A stretch of 32,882 bases of DNA. It comes from Tissierellia bacterium (GTDB lineage: Bacteria; Bacillota; Clostridia; Tissierellales; Peptoniphilaceae). Positions 8,500-17,717 of this stretch are shown here, piece after piece (positions within the stretch are counted from its first letter, which is position 1; every line of letters starts with the position of its first letter). The stretch lies in assembly GCA_012520935.1 (NCBI GenBank), contig JAAYNG010000148.1:1-32882 (forward strand). Reading direction: 5' to 3'. The notes under the pieces are model-generated. The model was not told the origin of the DNA. It worked only from the letters and a program-made list of their open reading frames with translations, and searched no databases. Both the position numbers and the translations under genes were made by a program.

Positions 8500-8532
8500 A
8501 GTTAAATATAAAATATGGAAGGGAGGAGGAAT

Positions 8533-8826
8533 ATGAGTTTTTTAGACAGTATATTTGTATCATTATTCAGTACGATGGTAATTTTTATAGTACTTGTTAT
8601 CATAGCCTTTTGTATTAATTTAATGAAATTTTTCTTTTCTGATAAAAAAGAAGAAAAGGCAGTAGAAGCAAGACCTGTAGCAGTTGTAGCAAAAAAAGAT
8701 GACGAGGAAGAAATAGTTGCTGCTATCACAGCTGCAATAAGTGAGTATTTGGGCACATCTTATTTCAAAGTCAACACTATAAGAAGAATTAAAGAAAAGA
8801 GAGAAGAAATTCGTATAACAAAATAA
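8533..8826 (+). CDS. gcdD: Glutaconyl-CoA decarboxylase delta subunit (OadG-like)
   Basis: A 97-residue protein with one membrane helix at about residues 8-31, a charged A/V/E/K-rich linker, and a short C-terminal block, EEEIVAAITAAISEYLGT. This is the layout of the OadG/GcdD small subunits of sodium-pumping decarboxylases, which hold the complex together in the membrane. An upstream in-frame ATG at 8515 is rejected because GGGAGGAGG at 8521-8529 directly precedes the ATG at 8533. The family is poorly conserved, so the call rests largely on position before the biotin carrier and the beta subunit, the gcdD-gcdC-gcdB order known from Acidaminococcus fermentans. Confidence 0.85.
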   Translation: MSFLDSIFVSLFSTMVIFIVLVIIAFCINLMKFFFSDKKEEKAVEARPVAVVAKKDDEEEIVAAITAAISEYLGTSYFKVNTIRRIKEKREEIRITK

Positions 8827-8843
8827 TAATATTGGAGGAAATT

Positions 8844-9269
8844 ATGAAAAGATTTAATGTAAGAGTTAATGGAAAACAATATGAAGTAGAAGTTGAAGAA
8901 TTAACACAGGTGCATGCAAGACCGGTAGTTGCACAACCAGCTCCAACTGTACAAGTTCAAGCGCCAACGCCAACTCCAACAGCACAACCAACACCGACTC
9001 CACAATCACCACCAGTAACACAACAAACACCAGCATCAAATATAGAAAGTGGTGGAGGAGAAAAAGTATTATCTCCTATGCCTGGTAATATTTGGAAGAT
9101 TCTAGTAGCAGTTGGCGACAGTGTACAATCAGGTGAAACTTTATTGATATTAGAAGCTTTGAAAATGGAAAATGAAATACCTGCACCTAAAGCTGGTATA
9201 GTAAAGAAAATTCATGTACAAGAAGGAGCTACAGTGAATTCTGGAGACATTCTTGTAGAGCTTGAATAG
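8844..9269 (+). CDS. gcdC: Glutaconyl-CoA decarboxylase gamma subunit, biotin carrier
   Basis: A 141-residue biotin carrier protein. After a short N-terminal beta segment (KRFNVRVNGKQYEVEVEEL) comes a flexible linker, about residues 25-65, very rich in P, T, Q and A. The biotinyl domain follows from about 70. The biotin acceptor is Lys107 in the motif EALKMENE. The carrier swings carboxybiotin from the carboxyltransferase (GcdA) to the Na+-pumping beta subunit (GcdB). TTGGAGG at 8832-8838 fixes the start at 8844 rather than an in-frame ATG at 8832. Biotin ligase must be encoded elsewhere. Confidence 0.93.
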   Translation: MKRFNVRVNGKQYEVEVEELTQVHARPVVAQPAPTVQVQAPTPTPTAQPTPTPQSPPVTQQTPASNIESGGGEKVLSPMPGNIWKILVAVGDSVQSGETLLILEALKMENEIPAPKAGIVKKIHVQEGATVNSGDILVELE

Positions 9270-9278
9270 GTGATATAG

Positions 9279-10415
9279 ATGAATATTACTGAAACAATTA
9301 TTGGATTTTTAAAAGATACAGGCTTTGCAAATATGACCATGGGTCAAGCAATAATGCTTTTAATTTCACTTTTGCTATTGTACTTAGCAATTGTCAAAAA
9401 ATTTGAACCGTTGTTATTAGTACCGATTTCATTTGGGATGTTATTAGCTAATATTCCAGTAGCAGGATTAATGAGCCCTCCAGAAAATGGAGAAATAGGA
9501 GGAATATTATATTATCTTTATCAGGGAGTCAAACTTGGCATATTCCCACCACTGATTTTCATGGGTGTTGGAGCCATGACTGACTTTAGTCCATTGATAG
9601 CAAACCCTAAGAGTATATTGTTAGGAGCAGCAGCTCAATTAGGAATATTTTTTACATTTATTGTAGCGAATTTGCTTGGCTTTACCTTACCAGAAGCTGC
9701 TTCTACAGCTATTATTGGAGGTGCAGATGGACCAACGGCATTATATTTAACATCTAAACTTGCTGACCACCTACTAGGACCTATTGCAGTAGCAGCATAC
9801 TCATATATGGCTTTAGTACCACTTATTCAACCGCCTATCATGAAAGCTCTTACAACAGATGAAGAACGAAAGGTTAGAATGGGTCAATTAAGACCTGTAA
9901 CTAAGGCTGAAAGAATAGTTTTCCCTATTATGGTAACTCTTCTTGTATCTTTGATACTACCGTCAGCTGCTTCTTTAGTTGGATTTTTGATGCTAGGTAA
10001 TTTATTTAGAGAGACAACTTTAACGGATAGACTTTCTGATGCTGCTCAAAATAATATAATGAATATGGTAACAATCTTCCTTGGACTGACTGTTGGTGCT
10101 ACAGCAAATGCAGAAACATTTTTAAATCCAAAGACTCTAATGATTACCGGTCTTGGATTGGTAGCCTTTTCCATAGGCACAGCAGGGGGGGTATTATTTG
10201 GAAAGATAATGTATAAAACTTCTGGCGGTAAGGTTAATCCTTTAATTGGTTCTGCCGGAGTCTCTGCAGTCCCTATGGCTGCAAGAGTATCACAAAAAGT
10301 TGGTCAAGAATATGATCCAGGAAATTTCCTGTTAATGCATGCAATGGGACCAAATGTTGCTGGAGTAATAGGGTCTGCTGTAGCTGCCGGCCTATTATTG
10401 AATATGTTTGGATAA
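9279..10415 (+). CDS. gcdB: Glutaconyl-CoA decarboxylase beta subunit, Na+ pump
   Basis: A 378-residue integral membrane protein with about ten hydrophobic segments. It decarboxylates carboxybiotin and uses the energy to export Na+. The hallmark GGADGPTA is at residues 147-154, and Asp150 matches the essential intramembrane aspartate of Oad[20 protein letters not shown] near 43 and [19 protein letters not shown] near the C-terminus are also typical. The same fold serves oxaloacetate, methylmalonyl-CoA and glutaconyl-CoA decarboxylases; the assignment to glutaconyl-CoA comes from the operon, which holds gcdA, gctAB and hgdCAB. The start follows gcdC by 9 bases with only a weak AGGTGAT ribosome-binding site. 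Confidence 0.93.
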   Translation: MNITETIIGFLKDTGFANMTMGQAIMLLISLLLLYLAIVKKFEPLLLVPISFGMLLANIPVAGLMSPPENGEIGGILYYLYQGVKLGIFPPLIFMGVGAMTDFSPLIANPKSILLGAAAQLGIFFTFIVANLLGFTLPEAASTAIIGGADGPTALYLTSKLADHLLGPIAVAAYSYMALVPLIQPPIMKALTTDEERKVRMGQLRPVTKAERIVFPIMVTLLVSLILPSAASLVGFLMLGNLFRETTLTDRLSDAAQNNIMNMVTIFLGLTVGATANAETFLNPKTLMITGLGLVAFSIGTAGGVLFGKIMYKTSGGKVNPLIGSAGVSAVPMAARVSQKVGQEYDPGNFLLMHAMGPNVAGVIGSAVAAGLLLNMFG

Positions 10416-10432
10416 AAAGGGAGGAAGGATAA

Positions 10433-11362
10433 ATGAAGTGCCTTATAACAGAGGTAATTGCACAAGAAGGTATAGACATCTTGGAAAGAGAATTTGGAGT
10501 TGTGTTAGCCTATGACAAAAGTATTGCTGAAATAAAAGAGATGGTTAAGGACTATGAAATTCTAATAGTAAGAGCAGAAACTCCTGTAGATAAAGAAATG
10601 ATTGATGCAGGGGAGAAGTTAAAGGTTATTGGTATGGCAGGTATTGGTCTTAACCATATAGATGTTAAATATGCAGAATCAAAGGGAATTAAAGTATTTA
10701 ATGTACCCGATGGAAGTACTAACTCTGTTGCGGAATTAGCTCTTGGGATGATGCTTACAACCATGAGAAGAATTACTGAAGCCAACAATTATGTTAAGGC
10801 TGGACATTGGGACAAAACAGCATTTGTGGGCAGGCAAATTAGAAGAAAAACAGTGGGTATTGTTTCAATGGGAAAAATTGGATATAGGGTTGCAGAATTA
10901 GTTAAGGCTTTGGGAGCTCATATTATTGTATATGACCCATACCTTAAACCAGAGGTTGCTAGAAGTCTAAATGCAGAAATTGCTAGTTTAGATATATTAT
11001 TTCAAAATGCTGATATTATTTCAGTCCATACCCCGTTGACACCGGAAACATACCATATGATTGGAAGAAAACTTCTTAGTCAAATGAAGCCATCTTCTTA
11101 TATTTTTAACTTGGGCAGGGGCGGTATTATTGATGAAGATGCCCTTTACGATGCTTTAAAAAATAAAACTATAGCAGGAGCTGGTGTAGATGTTTTAGAA
11201 GTAGAACCTCCGGAAGTAAATAATAAATTATTCACTCTTGACAATTTTATTGTAACTTGTCATATAGGTGCAGGTTCTGTTGAAGCACAAACATATATAG
11301 CAAAGCATTTAGCTGTATATATTATTGATTATTTAAGAGAAGAATTGGGACTGATAGGATGA
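10433..11362 (+). CDS. hgdH: D-2-hydroxyacid dehydrogenase, probable 2-hydroxyglutarate dehydrogenase
   Basis: A 309-residue NAD-dependent D-2-hydroxyacid dehydrogenase of the SerA-like type. The catalytic triad is visible as Arg229 (LGRGG), Glu258 (DVLEVEP) and His277 (CHIGAGS). The Rossmann motif reads GIVSMGKIG at 142-150, with serine at 145 where the first glycine of GxGxxG is usual. By sequence alone it could be a phosphoglycerate dehydrogenase. Its place inside an operon for 2-hydroxyglutarate fermentation makes reduction of 2-oxoglutarate to (R)-2-hydroxyglutarate the likely reaction; no serC or serB is nearby, and there is no C-terminal ACT domain. GGGAGGAAGG at 10420-10429 precedes the ATG. 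The end overlaps the next gene by 4 bases. Confidence 0.85.
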   Translation: MKCLITEVIAQEGIDILEREFGVVLAYDKSIAEIKEMVKDYEILIVRAETPVDKEMIDAGEKLKVIGMAGIGLNHIDVKYAESKGIKVFNVPDGSTNSVAELALGMMLTTMRRITEANNYVKAGHWDKTAFVGRQIRRKTVGIVSMGKIGYRVAELVKALGAHIIVYDPYLKPEVARSLNAEIASLDILFQNADIISVHTPLTPETYHMIGRKLLSQMKPSSYIFNLGRGGIIDEDALYDALKNKTIAGAGVDVLEVEPPEVNNKLFTLDNFIVTCHIGAGSVEAQTYIAKHLAVYIIDYLREELGLIG

Positions 11363-12174
11363 TGGAATATAATAGAGTTGTAGCCGCTTATTTTAGCGGT
11401 ACAGGAACAACAGAAAAAGTAGTAAAAGATATTGCAAATAAAATTAGTGGAAATCTAAATATTGAATATACTGTAATGGATTTTACACCATTGAAGTCTA
11501 GGAAAAAACCTCTAGTATTTAAAGATTCTGATATTGTTGTTTTTGGAATTTTTACAGTAGCCGGAAGGGTACCTAACTTAATGTTACCTTATTTAGAAAC
11601 AATTGAAGGAAATGGTGCTATTGGAATTCCTATTTCTACTTATGGTAATAGGAATGTGGATGATTGTCTAGTTGAACTACAAGACATATTAGAAAAGGCG
11701 GGTTTAAAAACTATAGCAGGGGCCTACTTTTCCTGTGAACATTCTTTTTCAAATGTATTAGCTAAGGGAAGACCGGATGAAAAAGATTTAGAAATTGCTA
11801 GAGAATTTGCTGATAAAATTTCAGAAAAAGTTAAGAAAGGTGATTTATCGAAAGTTGAATTACCGGGAGAGAGACCTTATAGGTTTTATTACCAGCCAAG
11901 AGATAGGCATGAAAACCCTATAGACATTAGGAAGGTAAAACCAAAAACTAATGATAAATGTACTGACTGTAAGTTATGTGTTGAATTATGTCCATTGGGT
12001 TCTATAGATTATGATAATGTTACAAACATAAGCGGTATTTGTATGAAATGCTGTGCTTGTATAAAAAAGTGTCCTGAAGGGGCAAAATATTTTGATGATA
12101 AGGGTTACCTTTATCATAAAAGTGAACTTGAAGAATTGTACGCAAATTATAATGAAACGAAATATTTTATATGA
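11359..12174 (+). CDS. EFR1-like flavodoxin/ferredoxin fusion protein
   Basis: A 271-residue protein with two parts. Residues about 5-165 look like a flavodoxin fold, with the FMN phosphate-loop motif FSGTGTTEK near 12-20 and the strand DIVVFGIF near 60. The C-terminal part, about 200-250, is a two-cluster ferredoxin with CTDCKLCVELCP and CMKCCACIKKCP, each fit to bind a [4Fe-4S] cluster. This architecture is the EFR1 family, whose partners are not established. It lies inside the hydroxyglutarate operon with a 4-base overlap at both ends, so translational coupling is likely. Donating low-potential electrons to the dehydratase activator HgdC is my inference. A second ATG at 11362 is an equally possible start. 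Confidence 0.85.
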   Translation: MMEYNRVVAAYFSGTGTTEKVVKDIANKISGNLNIEYTVMDFTPLKSRKKPLVFKDSDIVVFGIFTVAGRVPNLMLPYLETIEGNGAIGIPISTYGNRNVDDCLVELQDILEKAGLKTIAGAYFSCEHSFSNVLAKGRPDEKDLEIAREFADKISEKVKKGDLSKVELPGERPYRFYYQPRDRHENPIDIRKVKPKTNDKCTDCKLCVELCPLGSIDYDNVTNISGICMKCCACIKKCPEGAKYFDDKGYLYHKSELEELYANYNETKYFI

Positions 12175-12185
12175 GGGGGGATATT

Positions 12186-13136
12186 TTGGATAAGTTAATG
12201 AGTATGGAGGAAGCAATTAGAAAATTTGTTAAAGACGGAGACCATATTTCTTTTGGTGGATTTACAACAAACAGAAAACCATATGCAGCTGTTCATGAGA
12301 TAATGAGACAGGGTCAAAAGGACTTTGTGGTTGAAGCAGGACCTGCTGGTGGGGATTGGGATATGTTAATTGGTGAGGGTAGGGTTAAAGTTTACAATAA
12401 TTGTTACACTGCCAATTCGGGTTATTCAAATGTTTCAAGAAGATTTAGAGATGCCATTGAAAATGGTAAGATGTTATTTGAAGATTATTCTCAAGATTCT
12501 ATGATGTTAATGTTGCATGCAGCAATGTTAGGTCTACCTTTTTTACCAGTGAGAATGATGCTAGGTAGTGATCTTGAAAAAGTATGGGGAATTTCCGAAG
12601 AAGATAGGAAAAACTTAGATAAAGTTCCAAATAAGAAGCTTGTAGTAATGGATAATCCTTTTAATCCCGGTGAAAAGGTTTGTTGTCTACCAGTTCCTCA
12701 GTTAGATACTGCAATAATTCATGTTCAAAAGGCAAGTCCAGATGGTACAGTTTCTATAGAGGGGGATGAGTTCCACGATGTTGATATAGCTGTTGCGGCT
12801 AGAAAGACAATAGTCACTTGTGAAACAGTTGTATCCAATGAAGAGATAAGGAAAAATCCTGAAAGGAACTCCATACCAGGATTTGTAGTTGATGCTGTAG
12901 TACATGTCCCATATGGTGCACATCCTGCTCAATGCTATAATTATTATGATTATGATAGGGAAATGCTAATGGAATATGATACTGCTTCAAAGACGGATGA
13001 AAGTTTTAAAGAATTTGTAAATAAATGGATTTATTCTACAAAAAATCATGATGAATATATTGATAACATTGGTGCAAAAAGACTTTTAGACTTAAAGGTA
13101 GTGCCGGGTTATGGTTATGCTGTAGATAAAATTTAG
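12186..13136 (+). CDS. gctA: Glutaconate CoA-transferase subunit A
   Basis: GctA and GctB together move CoA from acetyl-CoA or glutaconyl-CoA to (R)-2-hydroxyglutarate. This 316-residue subunit follows the Acidaminococcus protein closely: GDHISFGGFTTNRKPYAAV, AGGDWDMLIG, NCYTANSG, FEDYSQDSM, HVQKASPDGTV and PYGAHPAQCYNYYDYD are all present. I place the start at TTG 12186, not the ATG at 12171 that overlaps the EFR1 stop: the sequence GAGGGGGG at 12173-12180 is a strong Shine-Dalgarno for the TTG but would lie inside the longer reading frame, and the resulting N-terminus (MDKLMSMEEAIRKFV) aligns with the start of known GctA proteins. No truncation is visible. Confidence 0.94.
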   Translation: MDKLMSMEEAIRKFVKDGDHISFGGFTTNRKPYAAVHEIMRQGQKDFVVEAGPAGGDWDMLIGEGRVKVYNNCYTANSGYSNVSRRFRDAIENGKMLFEDYSQDSMMLMLHAAMLGLPFLPVRMMLGSDLEKVWGISEEDRKNLDKVPNKKLVVMDNPFNPGEKVCCLPVPQLDTAIIHVQKASPDGTVSIEGDEFHDVDIAVAARKTIVTCETVVSNEEIRKNPERNSIPGFVVDAVVHVPYGAHPAQCYNYYDYDREMLMEYDTASKTDESFKEFVNKWIYSTKNHDEYIDNIGAKRLLDLKVVPGYGYAVDKI

Positions 13137-13145
13137 GAGGGGAAG

Positions 13146-13934
13146 ATGGATTATACAAATTATACTAATAAAGAAATGCAGGCTGTAACAATTGCAAAGA
13201 CAATTGAAGACGGTCAAATCGTTATAGTTGGTACTGGACTTCCATTGATAGGTGCCTCTCTTGCTAAGAGAATTTTTTCACCAAATGCAATCTTAATTCT
13301 AGAAAGTGGATTGATGGACTGCGACCCATTAGAAGTTCCTACAAGTGTTGGAGACAACCGTTTAATGGCACACTGTGCTGTTCAATGGCCGAATTATATG
13401 TTCGTTGGTTTTGAAACTAATGAATGGCTACATGATGGTGATAGGATGATTGCCTTTATAGGTGGAGCTCAAATAGATGCTTATGGTAATGTAAACTCTA
13501 CAAGTATTGGTGATTATCATAAGCCTATAACTCGCTTAACAGGTTCGGGAGGGGCAAATGGTATTTGTACATTTGTAAATACAGTTATTATGATGCAGCA
13601 TGAAAAGCGAAGGTTTATGGAGAAGATAGATTATATTACTAGTCCTGGCTGGGGCGATGGACCTGATGGTAGGGCAAAGATGGGACTGCCTGCAGATAGG
13701 GGACCTTTAGCGGTTGTAACTGATAAGGGTATGATGAAGTTTGACGAGAAGACAAAGAAAATGTATCTTGCCGGATATTATGAAACTTCATCAATAGAAG
13801 AAATAATTGAAAACACAGGTTTTGAGATTGATTGCTCTAGGGCAGAACTTATAAAACCACCAACACCTGAAGTTATACGAATGATTAGAGAAGAGATTGA
13901 CCCAGGTCAAGCCTTTATTAAAGTACCTAAATAG
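13146..13934 (+). CDS. gctB: Glutaconate CoA-transferase subunit B
   Basis: The catalytic subunit of glutaconate CoA-transferase, 262 residues, very similar throughout to the Acidaminococcus protein. The opening MDYTNYTNKEMQAVTIAK is almost identical. The glutamate that forms the acyl-CoA thioester intermediate is Glu53 in ILESGLMDC. GSGGANGICTF, MQHEKRRFM and REEIDPGQAFI are also typical. GGAGGGGAAG at 13136-13145 precedes the ATG directly, and gctA stops 9 bases upstream. The subunits work as a heterooctamer in known enzymes. Confidence 0.95.
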   Translation: MDYTNYTNKEMQAVTIAKTIEDGQIVIVGTGLPLIGASLAKRIFSPNAILILESGLMDCDPLEVPTSVGDNRLMAHCAVQWPNYMFVGFETNEWLHDGDRMIAFIGGAQIDAYGNVNSTSIGDYHKPITRLTGSGGANGICTFVNTVIMMQHEKRRFMEKIDYITSPGWGDGPDGRAKMGLPADRGPLAVVTDKGMMKFDEKTKKMYLAGYYETSSIEEIIENTGFEIDCSRAELIKPPTPEVIRMIREEIDPGQAFIKVPK

Positions 13935-13944
13935 GAGTGAGAAA

Positions 13945-15696
13945 ATGTATTCAATGTGGCCTTATTTTAAGGAAATGCCAATAATTGGGAAAGAAATTAA
14001 AAGGGATAATGAAAATGAAGAAACATTAAAAGCTGTTGAGGATGAGATAAGAACTGCAATAGTAGAAGCATTAGAAAGTGGTAGGACAACTGAGTCTTTG
14101 AATAAGTCCGGACAACTTACAGCTATGCAAAGGGTTGAAGCTTTGATTGACGAAGGGACTTGGTGCCCATTGAACACAATATATAACCCCGAAGATAATG
14201 ATGGTGGCTCAACCGCAATTGTAAAAGGTCTTGCAAAAATATCTGGTAAATGGGCTGTAGTAATGGCTTCAGATAATAAAAAACTTGCAGGTGCTTGGAT
14301 TCCAGGTCAGGCTGATAACCTTGTAAGAGGGTCAGATACTGCAAAAATATTAGGAATTCCATTAGTTTATATTTTGAATTGCAGTGGTGTAAAACTTGAT
14401 GAGCAAGAGAAAGTATATCCAAACAGGATAGGCGGAGGTACACCTTTTTATAGGAATGCTGAATTAAACCAACTTGGTATACCTGTAATTGTAGGAATAT
14501 ATGGAACCAATCCAGCAGGTGGTGGATACCATAGCATTAGCCCAACTATTTTGATTGCCCATAAGGATGCAAACATGGCAGTGGGTGGGGCAGGTATTGT
14601 TGGAGGAATGAACCCTAAGGGATATATTGATATGGAAGGGGCAAACCAAATAGCTGATGCTACAGAAAATGCAAAAAGGGAAGATCCACCAGGATCAGTT
14701 CCAATCCATCAAGGTGAAACAGGCTTTATGAGAGAAGTTTATGAAACTGAGGAAGGGGTTTTACAAGGAATTAGAAAATATATGGAATATATACCTTCAT
14801 ATAACCCTGAGTTTTTTAGAGTGGCAGAACCAAAAGAGCCACAATTTTCAGATGAAGACTTGTATTCAATTATACCATCTAATCAAAAAAGAGCTTATGA
14901 TGTATATGATGTAATTTCAAGGCTATTTGATAATAGTGAATTCATGGAATATAAAAAGGGATATGGACCAGAAATGATTGTTGGTCTTGCTAAGTCCAGT
15001 GGTTTACTTGTTGGTGTAATAGCTAACTATCAAGGATTATTGATGAATTACCCAGAATATTATGATGGAGAATCAATAGGGATTGGTGGGAAGCTATATA
15101 GACAAGGTTTAATAAAAATGAATGAGTTTGTAACTTTATGTGCAAGGGACAGGATTCCTTTAATATGGCTACAAGATACAACAGGTATTGATGTTGGCGA
15201 TATTGCAGAAAAAGCAGAGCTACTTGGCCTAGGACAATCTTTGATTTATTCTATACAAAATTCTAACCTTCCTCAAATGCAAGTTACAGTAAGAAAAGGA
15301 ACAGCAGCAGCCCATTATGTATTAGGTGGACCACAAGGAAATGATACAAATGCCTTTTCATTAGGAACAGCAGCAACTGAAATTTATGTAATGAATGGTG
15401 AAACTGCTGCAGTTGCCATGTATTCAAGAAGGCTTGCAAAGGATAGAAAAGAAGGAAAAGATTTAAATCCTACAATAGAAAAAATGAATGATTTAATTAA
15501 TTCCTATGTAGAAAATGCAAAACCATTATCATGTGCTAAATATGGTTTTGTTGATGAGATTGTAGATATGGATATTTTAAGAAACTACATTGTTGCTTTT
15601 TCTGAAGCAAGCTATCAAAATCCAAAATCAATTTGTCCTCCTCATCAAATGATTACACCAAGAGTTATCAGAGATTTCGACAATCTATATAGGTGA
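13945..15696 (+). CDS. gcdA: Glutaconyl-CoA decarboxylase alpha subunit, carboxyltransferase
   Basis: A 583-residue carboxyltransferase that moves the carboxyl group of glutaconyl-CoA to biotin on GcdC, releasing crotonyl-CoA. Both halves of the crotonase-like carboxyltransferase fold are recognisable: [18 protein letters not shown] and [13 protein letters not shown] in the first half, [32 protein letters not shown] and [19 protein letters not shown] in the second. The reading frame is open from 13897, but GGAG at 13933-13936 places the start at ATG 13945. It follows gctB by 10 bases and precedes hgdC by 4. In A. fermentans gcdA also lies with gctAB and hgdCAB, while gcdDCB lies in a separate operon; here all are together. 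Confidence 0.95.
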   Translation: MYSMWPYFKEMPIIGKEIKRDNENEETLKAVEDEIRTAIVEALESGRTTESLNKSGQLTAMQRVEALIDEGTWCPLNTIYNPEDNDGGSTAIVKGLAKISGKWAVVMASDNKKLAGAWIPGQADNLVRGSDTAKILGIPLVYILNCSGVKLDEQEKVYPNRIGGGTPFYRNAELNQLGIPVIVGIYGTNPAGGGYHSISPTILIAHKDANMAVGGAGIVGGMNPKGYIDMEGANQIADATENAKREDPPGSVPIHQGETGFMREVYETEEGVLQGIRKYMEYIPSYNPEFFRVAEPKEPQFSDEDLYSIIPSNQKRAYDVYDVISRLFDNSEFMEYKKGYGPEMIVGLAKSSGLLVGVIANYQGLLMNYPEYYDGESIGIGGKLYRQGLIKMNEFVTLCARDRIPLIWLQDTTGIDVGDIAEKAELLGLGQSLIYSIQNSNLPQMQVTVRKGTAAAHYVLGGPQGNDTNAFSLGTAATEIYVMNGETAAVAMYSRRLAKDRKEGKDLNPTIEKMNDLINSYVENAKPLSCAKYGFVDEIVDMDILRNYIVAFSEASYQNPKSICPPHQMITPRVIRDFDNLYR

Positions 15697-15700
15697 TCAT

Positions 15701-16483
15701 ATGTATACTTTAGGGATAGACATAGGTTCTACTGCATCAAAGTGCTTGATATTAAAAGATGGAAAGGAAATAGTATCGACCAGCACTGTATCAGTAGGGA
15801 CTGGTACAACAGGTCCTAAAAGAGCTTTAGAAGAAGTATTAAAGAATGCGAAAATGGCAATCGAAGAAATGGATTTTATTATGGCAACAGGCTATGGGAG
15901 AAACTCCATAGATATTGCTGATGATAGAATGAGTGAATTAAGTTGCCATGCAAGGGGAGCAGTGTTTTTGTTTCCTAATGTTAAGACTGTTATTGATATT
16001 GGTGGACAGGATATTAAGGTTTTAAAAATTAATTCACAAGGCATGCTTGAAAATTTCGTAATGAATGACAAGTGCGCAGCAGGTACAGGAAGGTTTTTAG
16101 AGGTTATGGCAAGGGTTCTTGAAGTTGAAGTAGTTGAACTTGGAAAATTATCAAAGCAGTCTACAAAGGAAGTAAATATTAGCTCTACATGTACTGTATT
16201 TGCTGAAAGTGAAGTGATTTCACAATTAGCTAAAAAGACAGAAATCGTAGATATTATTAAAGGGATTCACAGAGCAGTTGCAAGTAAGGTAGCTGGCCTT
16301 GCTAAAAGACTAGGTGTTGAAGAAGATGTTATTATGACTGGTGGCGTTGCTAAAAATGAAGGTATTGTTGAAGCTTTGGAGTCTGAAATAGGAAAGAACA
16401 TCAGAGTCTCAGAGTATACTCAACATGTTGGTGCGTTGGGTGCTGCATTATTTGGTTATAAGAAGGCAAAAAAGAAGAAATGA
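15701..16483 (+). CDS. hgdC: 2-Hydroxyglutaryl-CoA dehydratase activator (archerase)
   Basis: A 260-residue ATPase of the BadF/BcrA/HgdC family with an actin/hexokinase-like fold. As a homodimer with one bridging [4Fe-4S] cluster it drives a single low-potential electron into the dehydratase with ATP hydrolysis. The phosphate-binding motif [11 protein letters not shown] is at residues 5-15 and a second, VIDIGGQD, near 97. The cluster cysteines are Cys125 (KCAAGTG) and Cys164 (STCTVF). [12 protein letters not shown] near 208 is the adenosine motif. It lies directly before hgdA, the standard order. The source of its electrons is not proven; the EFR1-like protein in the same operon is a candidate. 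Confidence 0.95.
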   Translation: MYTLGIDIGSTASKCLILKDGKEIVSTSTVSVGTGTTGPKRALEEVLKNAKMAIEEMDFIMATGYGRNSIDIADDRMSELSCHARGAVFLFPNVKTVIDIGGQDIKVLKINSQGMLENFVMNDKCAAGTGRFLEVMARVLEVEVVELGKLSKQSTKEVNISSTCTVFAESEVISQLAKKTEIVDIIKGIHRAVASKVAGLAKRLGVEEDVIMTGGVAKNEGIVEALESEIGKNIRVSEYTQHVGALGAALFGYKKAKKKK

Positions 16484-16495
16484 AAGGAGAACAAT

Positions 16496-17716
16496 ATGTC
16501 AGAAACTGAAAAAATTCCTGCAAAACAAATGTTAAGAGATGTTGTCGATATGGTTTATAGGGAAGCTCAAGAGGCAAAGGATAGGGGTGAGCCGGTAGGT
16601 TGGTCAAGTTCAAAGTTTCCAGCAGAGTTTACTGAGGCATTAGGATTAAAGGTAGTTTATCCAGAGAACCAAGCTGCAGCAATTTCTGCAAAAAAAGGTG
16701 GACAAAGAATGTGTGAACATGCAGAAGCCATGGGTTTTGACAATGACATTTGTGGTTATGCTAGAATTAGTTTAGCCTTTGCAGATGGTGCAGAATGTGA
16801 AGAGAAGCCTATGCCTCAACCAGACTTTTTACTTTGCTGTAACAATATATGTAACTGTATGACAAAATGGTATGAAAATGTTGCTAGAATGCATGACATA
16901 CCATTGATAATGATAGATGTTCCATTTAACAATGAAAAGGAACCTTCGCAAGCACAAGTAGAATATATGAAGGCACAATTTAAGGCTGCTGTTGAGCAAT
17001 TAGAAAAAATAGCAGGAAGGAAGATGGATGAGGAAAAATTTAATCAAGCTTGTGCAAATGCAAATAGAACTGCAAGGGCTTGGTTAAAGGCTTGTTCATA
17101 TCTTCAATATAAACCATCTCCATTAAGTGGATTTGATTTATTTAACCATATGGCTGACATAGTTACAGCAAGATGTAAGGTTGAAGCTGCAGAAGCTTTT
17201 GAAGCATTAGCAGAAGAGTATGAGGAAAGGGTAAAAGAAGGAACTTCTACATGGAAGTATGACGAGAATTACAGGATAATGTTTGAAGGTATTCCTTGCT
17301 GGCCTGTTTTAAGAACATTATTTGAACCTTTAAAGGAGAAGGGAATTAACACAACAGCTGTTGTTTATGCTCCAGCTTTTGGTTTTGTTTATGAAGATAT
17401 TGATGGACTTGCAAAGGCTTATTGCAAGGCTCCAAATTCAGTATGTCTTGAGACAGGTGTAGAATGGCGAGAGGGCATTTGTAGAGAGAATAAGGTTGAT
17501 GGAATATTAGTACACTATAATAGAAGTTGTAAACCTTGGAGTGGATATATGCCAGAGATGGAAAGACGCTTTAGGAAAAACTTAAATGTACCAGTTGTAA
17601 GTTTTGATGGAGATCAAGCAGACCCAAGAAACTTCTCAGAAGAACAATATAAAACAAGGGTGGAAGGTCTATTTGAGATAATGGAAGAAGAAGCTGCCAA
17701 GAAGGAGAGGGTTTAG
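16496..17716 (+). CDS. hgdA: 2-Hydroxyglutaryl-CoA dehydratase alpha subunit
   Basis: A 406-residue member of the HgdA/HgdB (2-hydroxyacyl-CoA dehydratase, FldB/FldC) family. With HgdB and iron-sulfur clusters it removes water from (R)-2-hydroxyglutaryl-CoA by a ketyl-radical mechanism. Cysteines suited to a cluster are at 73, 86, 114, 115, 119 and 121 (FLLCCNNICNCM), followed by IPLIMIDVPFN. Late motifs are PCWPVLRTLFEPLKEKG and VPVVSFDGDQADPRNFSEEQY. It is smaller than the roughly 54-kDa Acidaminococcus alpha subunit. AAAGGAG at 16482-16488 precedes the ATG. HgdB starts 1 base after the stop. A related lactoyl- or aromatic-acyl specificity is unlikely given the operon. Confidence 0.93.
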   Translation: MSETEKIPAKQMLRDVVDMVYREAQEAKDRGEPVGWSSSKFPAEFTEALGLKVVYPENQAAAISAKKGGQRMCEHAEAMGFDNDICGYARISLAFADGAECEEKPMPQPDFLLCCNNICNCMTKWYENVARMHDIPLIMIDVPFNNEKEPSQAQVEYMKAQFKAAVEQLEKIAGRKMDEEKFNQACANANRTARAWLKACSYLQYKPSPLSGFDLFNHMADIVTARCKVEAAEAFEALAEEYEERVKEGTSTWKYDENYRIMFEGIPCWPVLRTLFEPLKEKGINTTAVVYAPAFGFVYEDIDGLAKAYCKAPNSVCLETGVEWREGICRENKVDGILVHYNRSCKPWSGYMPEMERRFRKNLNVPVVSFDGDQADPRNFSEEQYKTRVEGLFEIMEEEAAKKERV

Positions 17717-17717
17717 T

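Noticed and set aside
11986..12216. A possible promoter or regulatory gap before gctA
   Set aside because: gctA follows the EFR1-like gene without a gap; there is no -35/-10 pair and the minus-strand frame here is antisense to the ferredoxin cysteine motifs.
14123..14443. A 106-codon minus-strand frame inside gcdA
   Set aside because: It is antisense to the carboxyltransferase domain, with an L/Q-rich product and no start signal.
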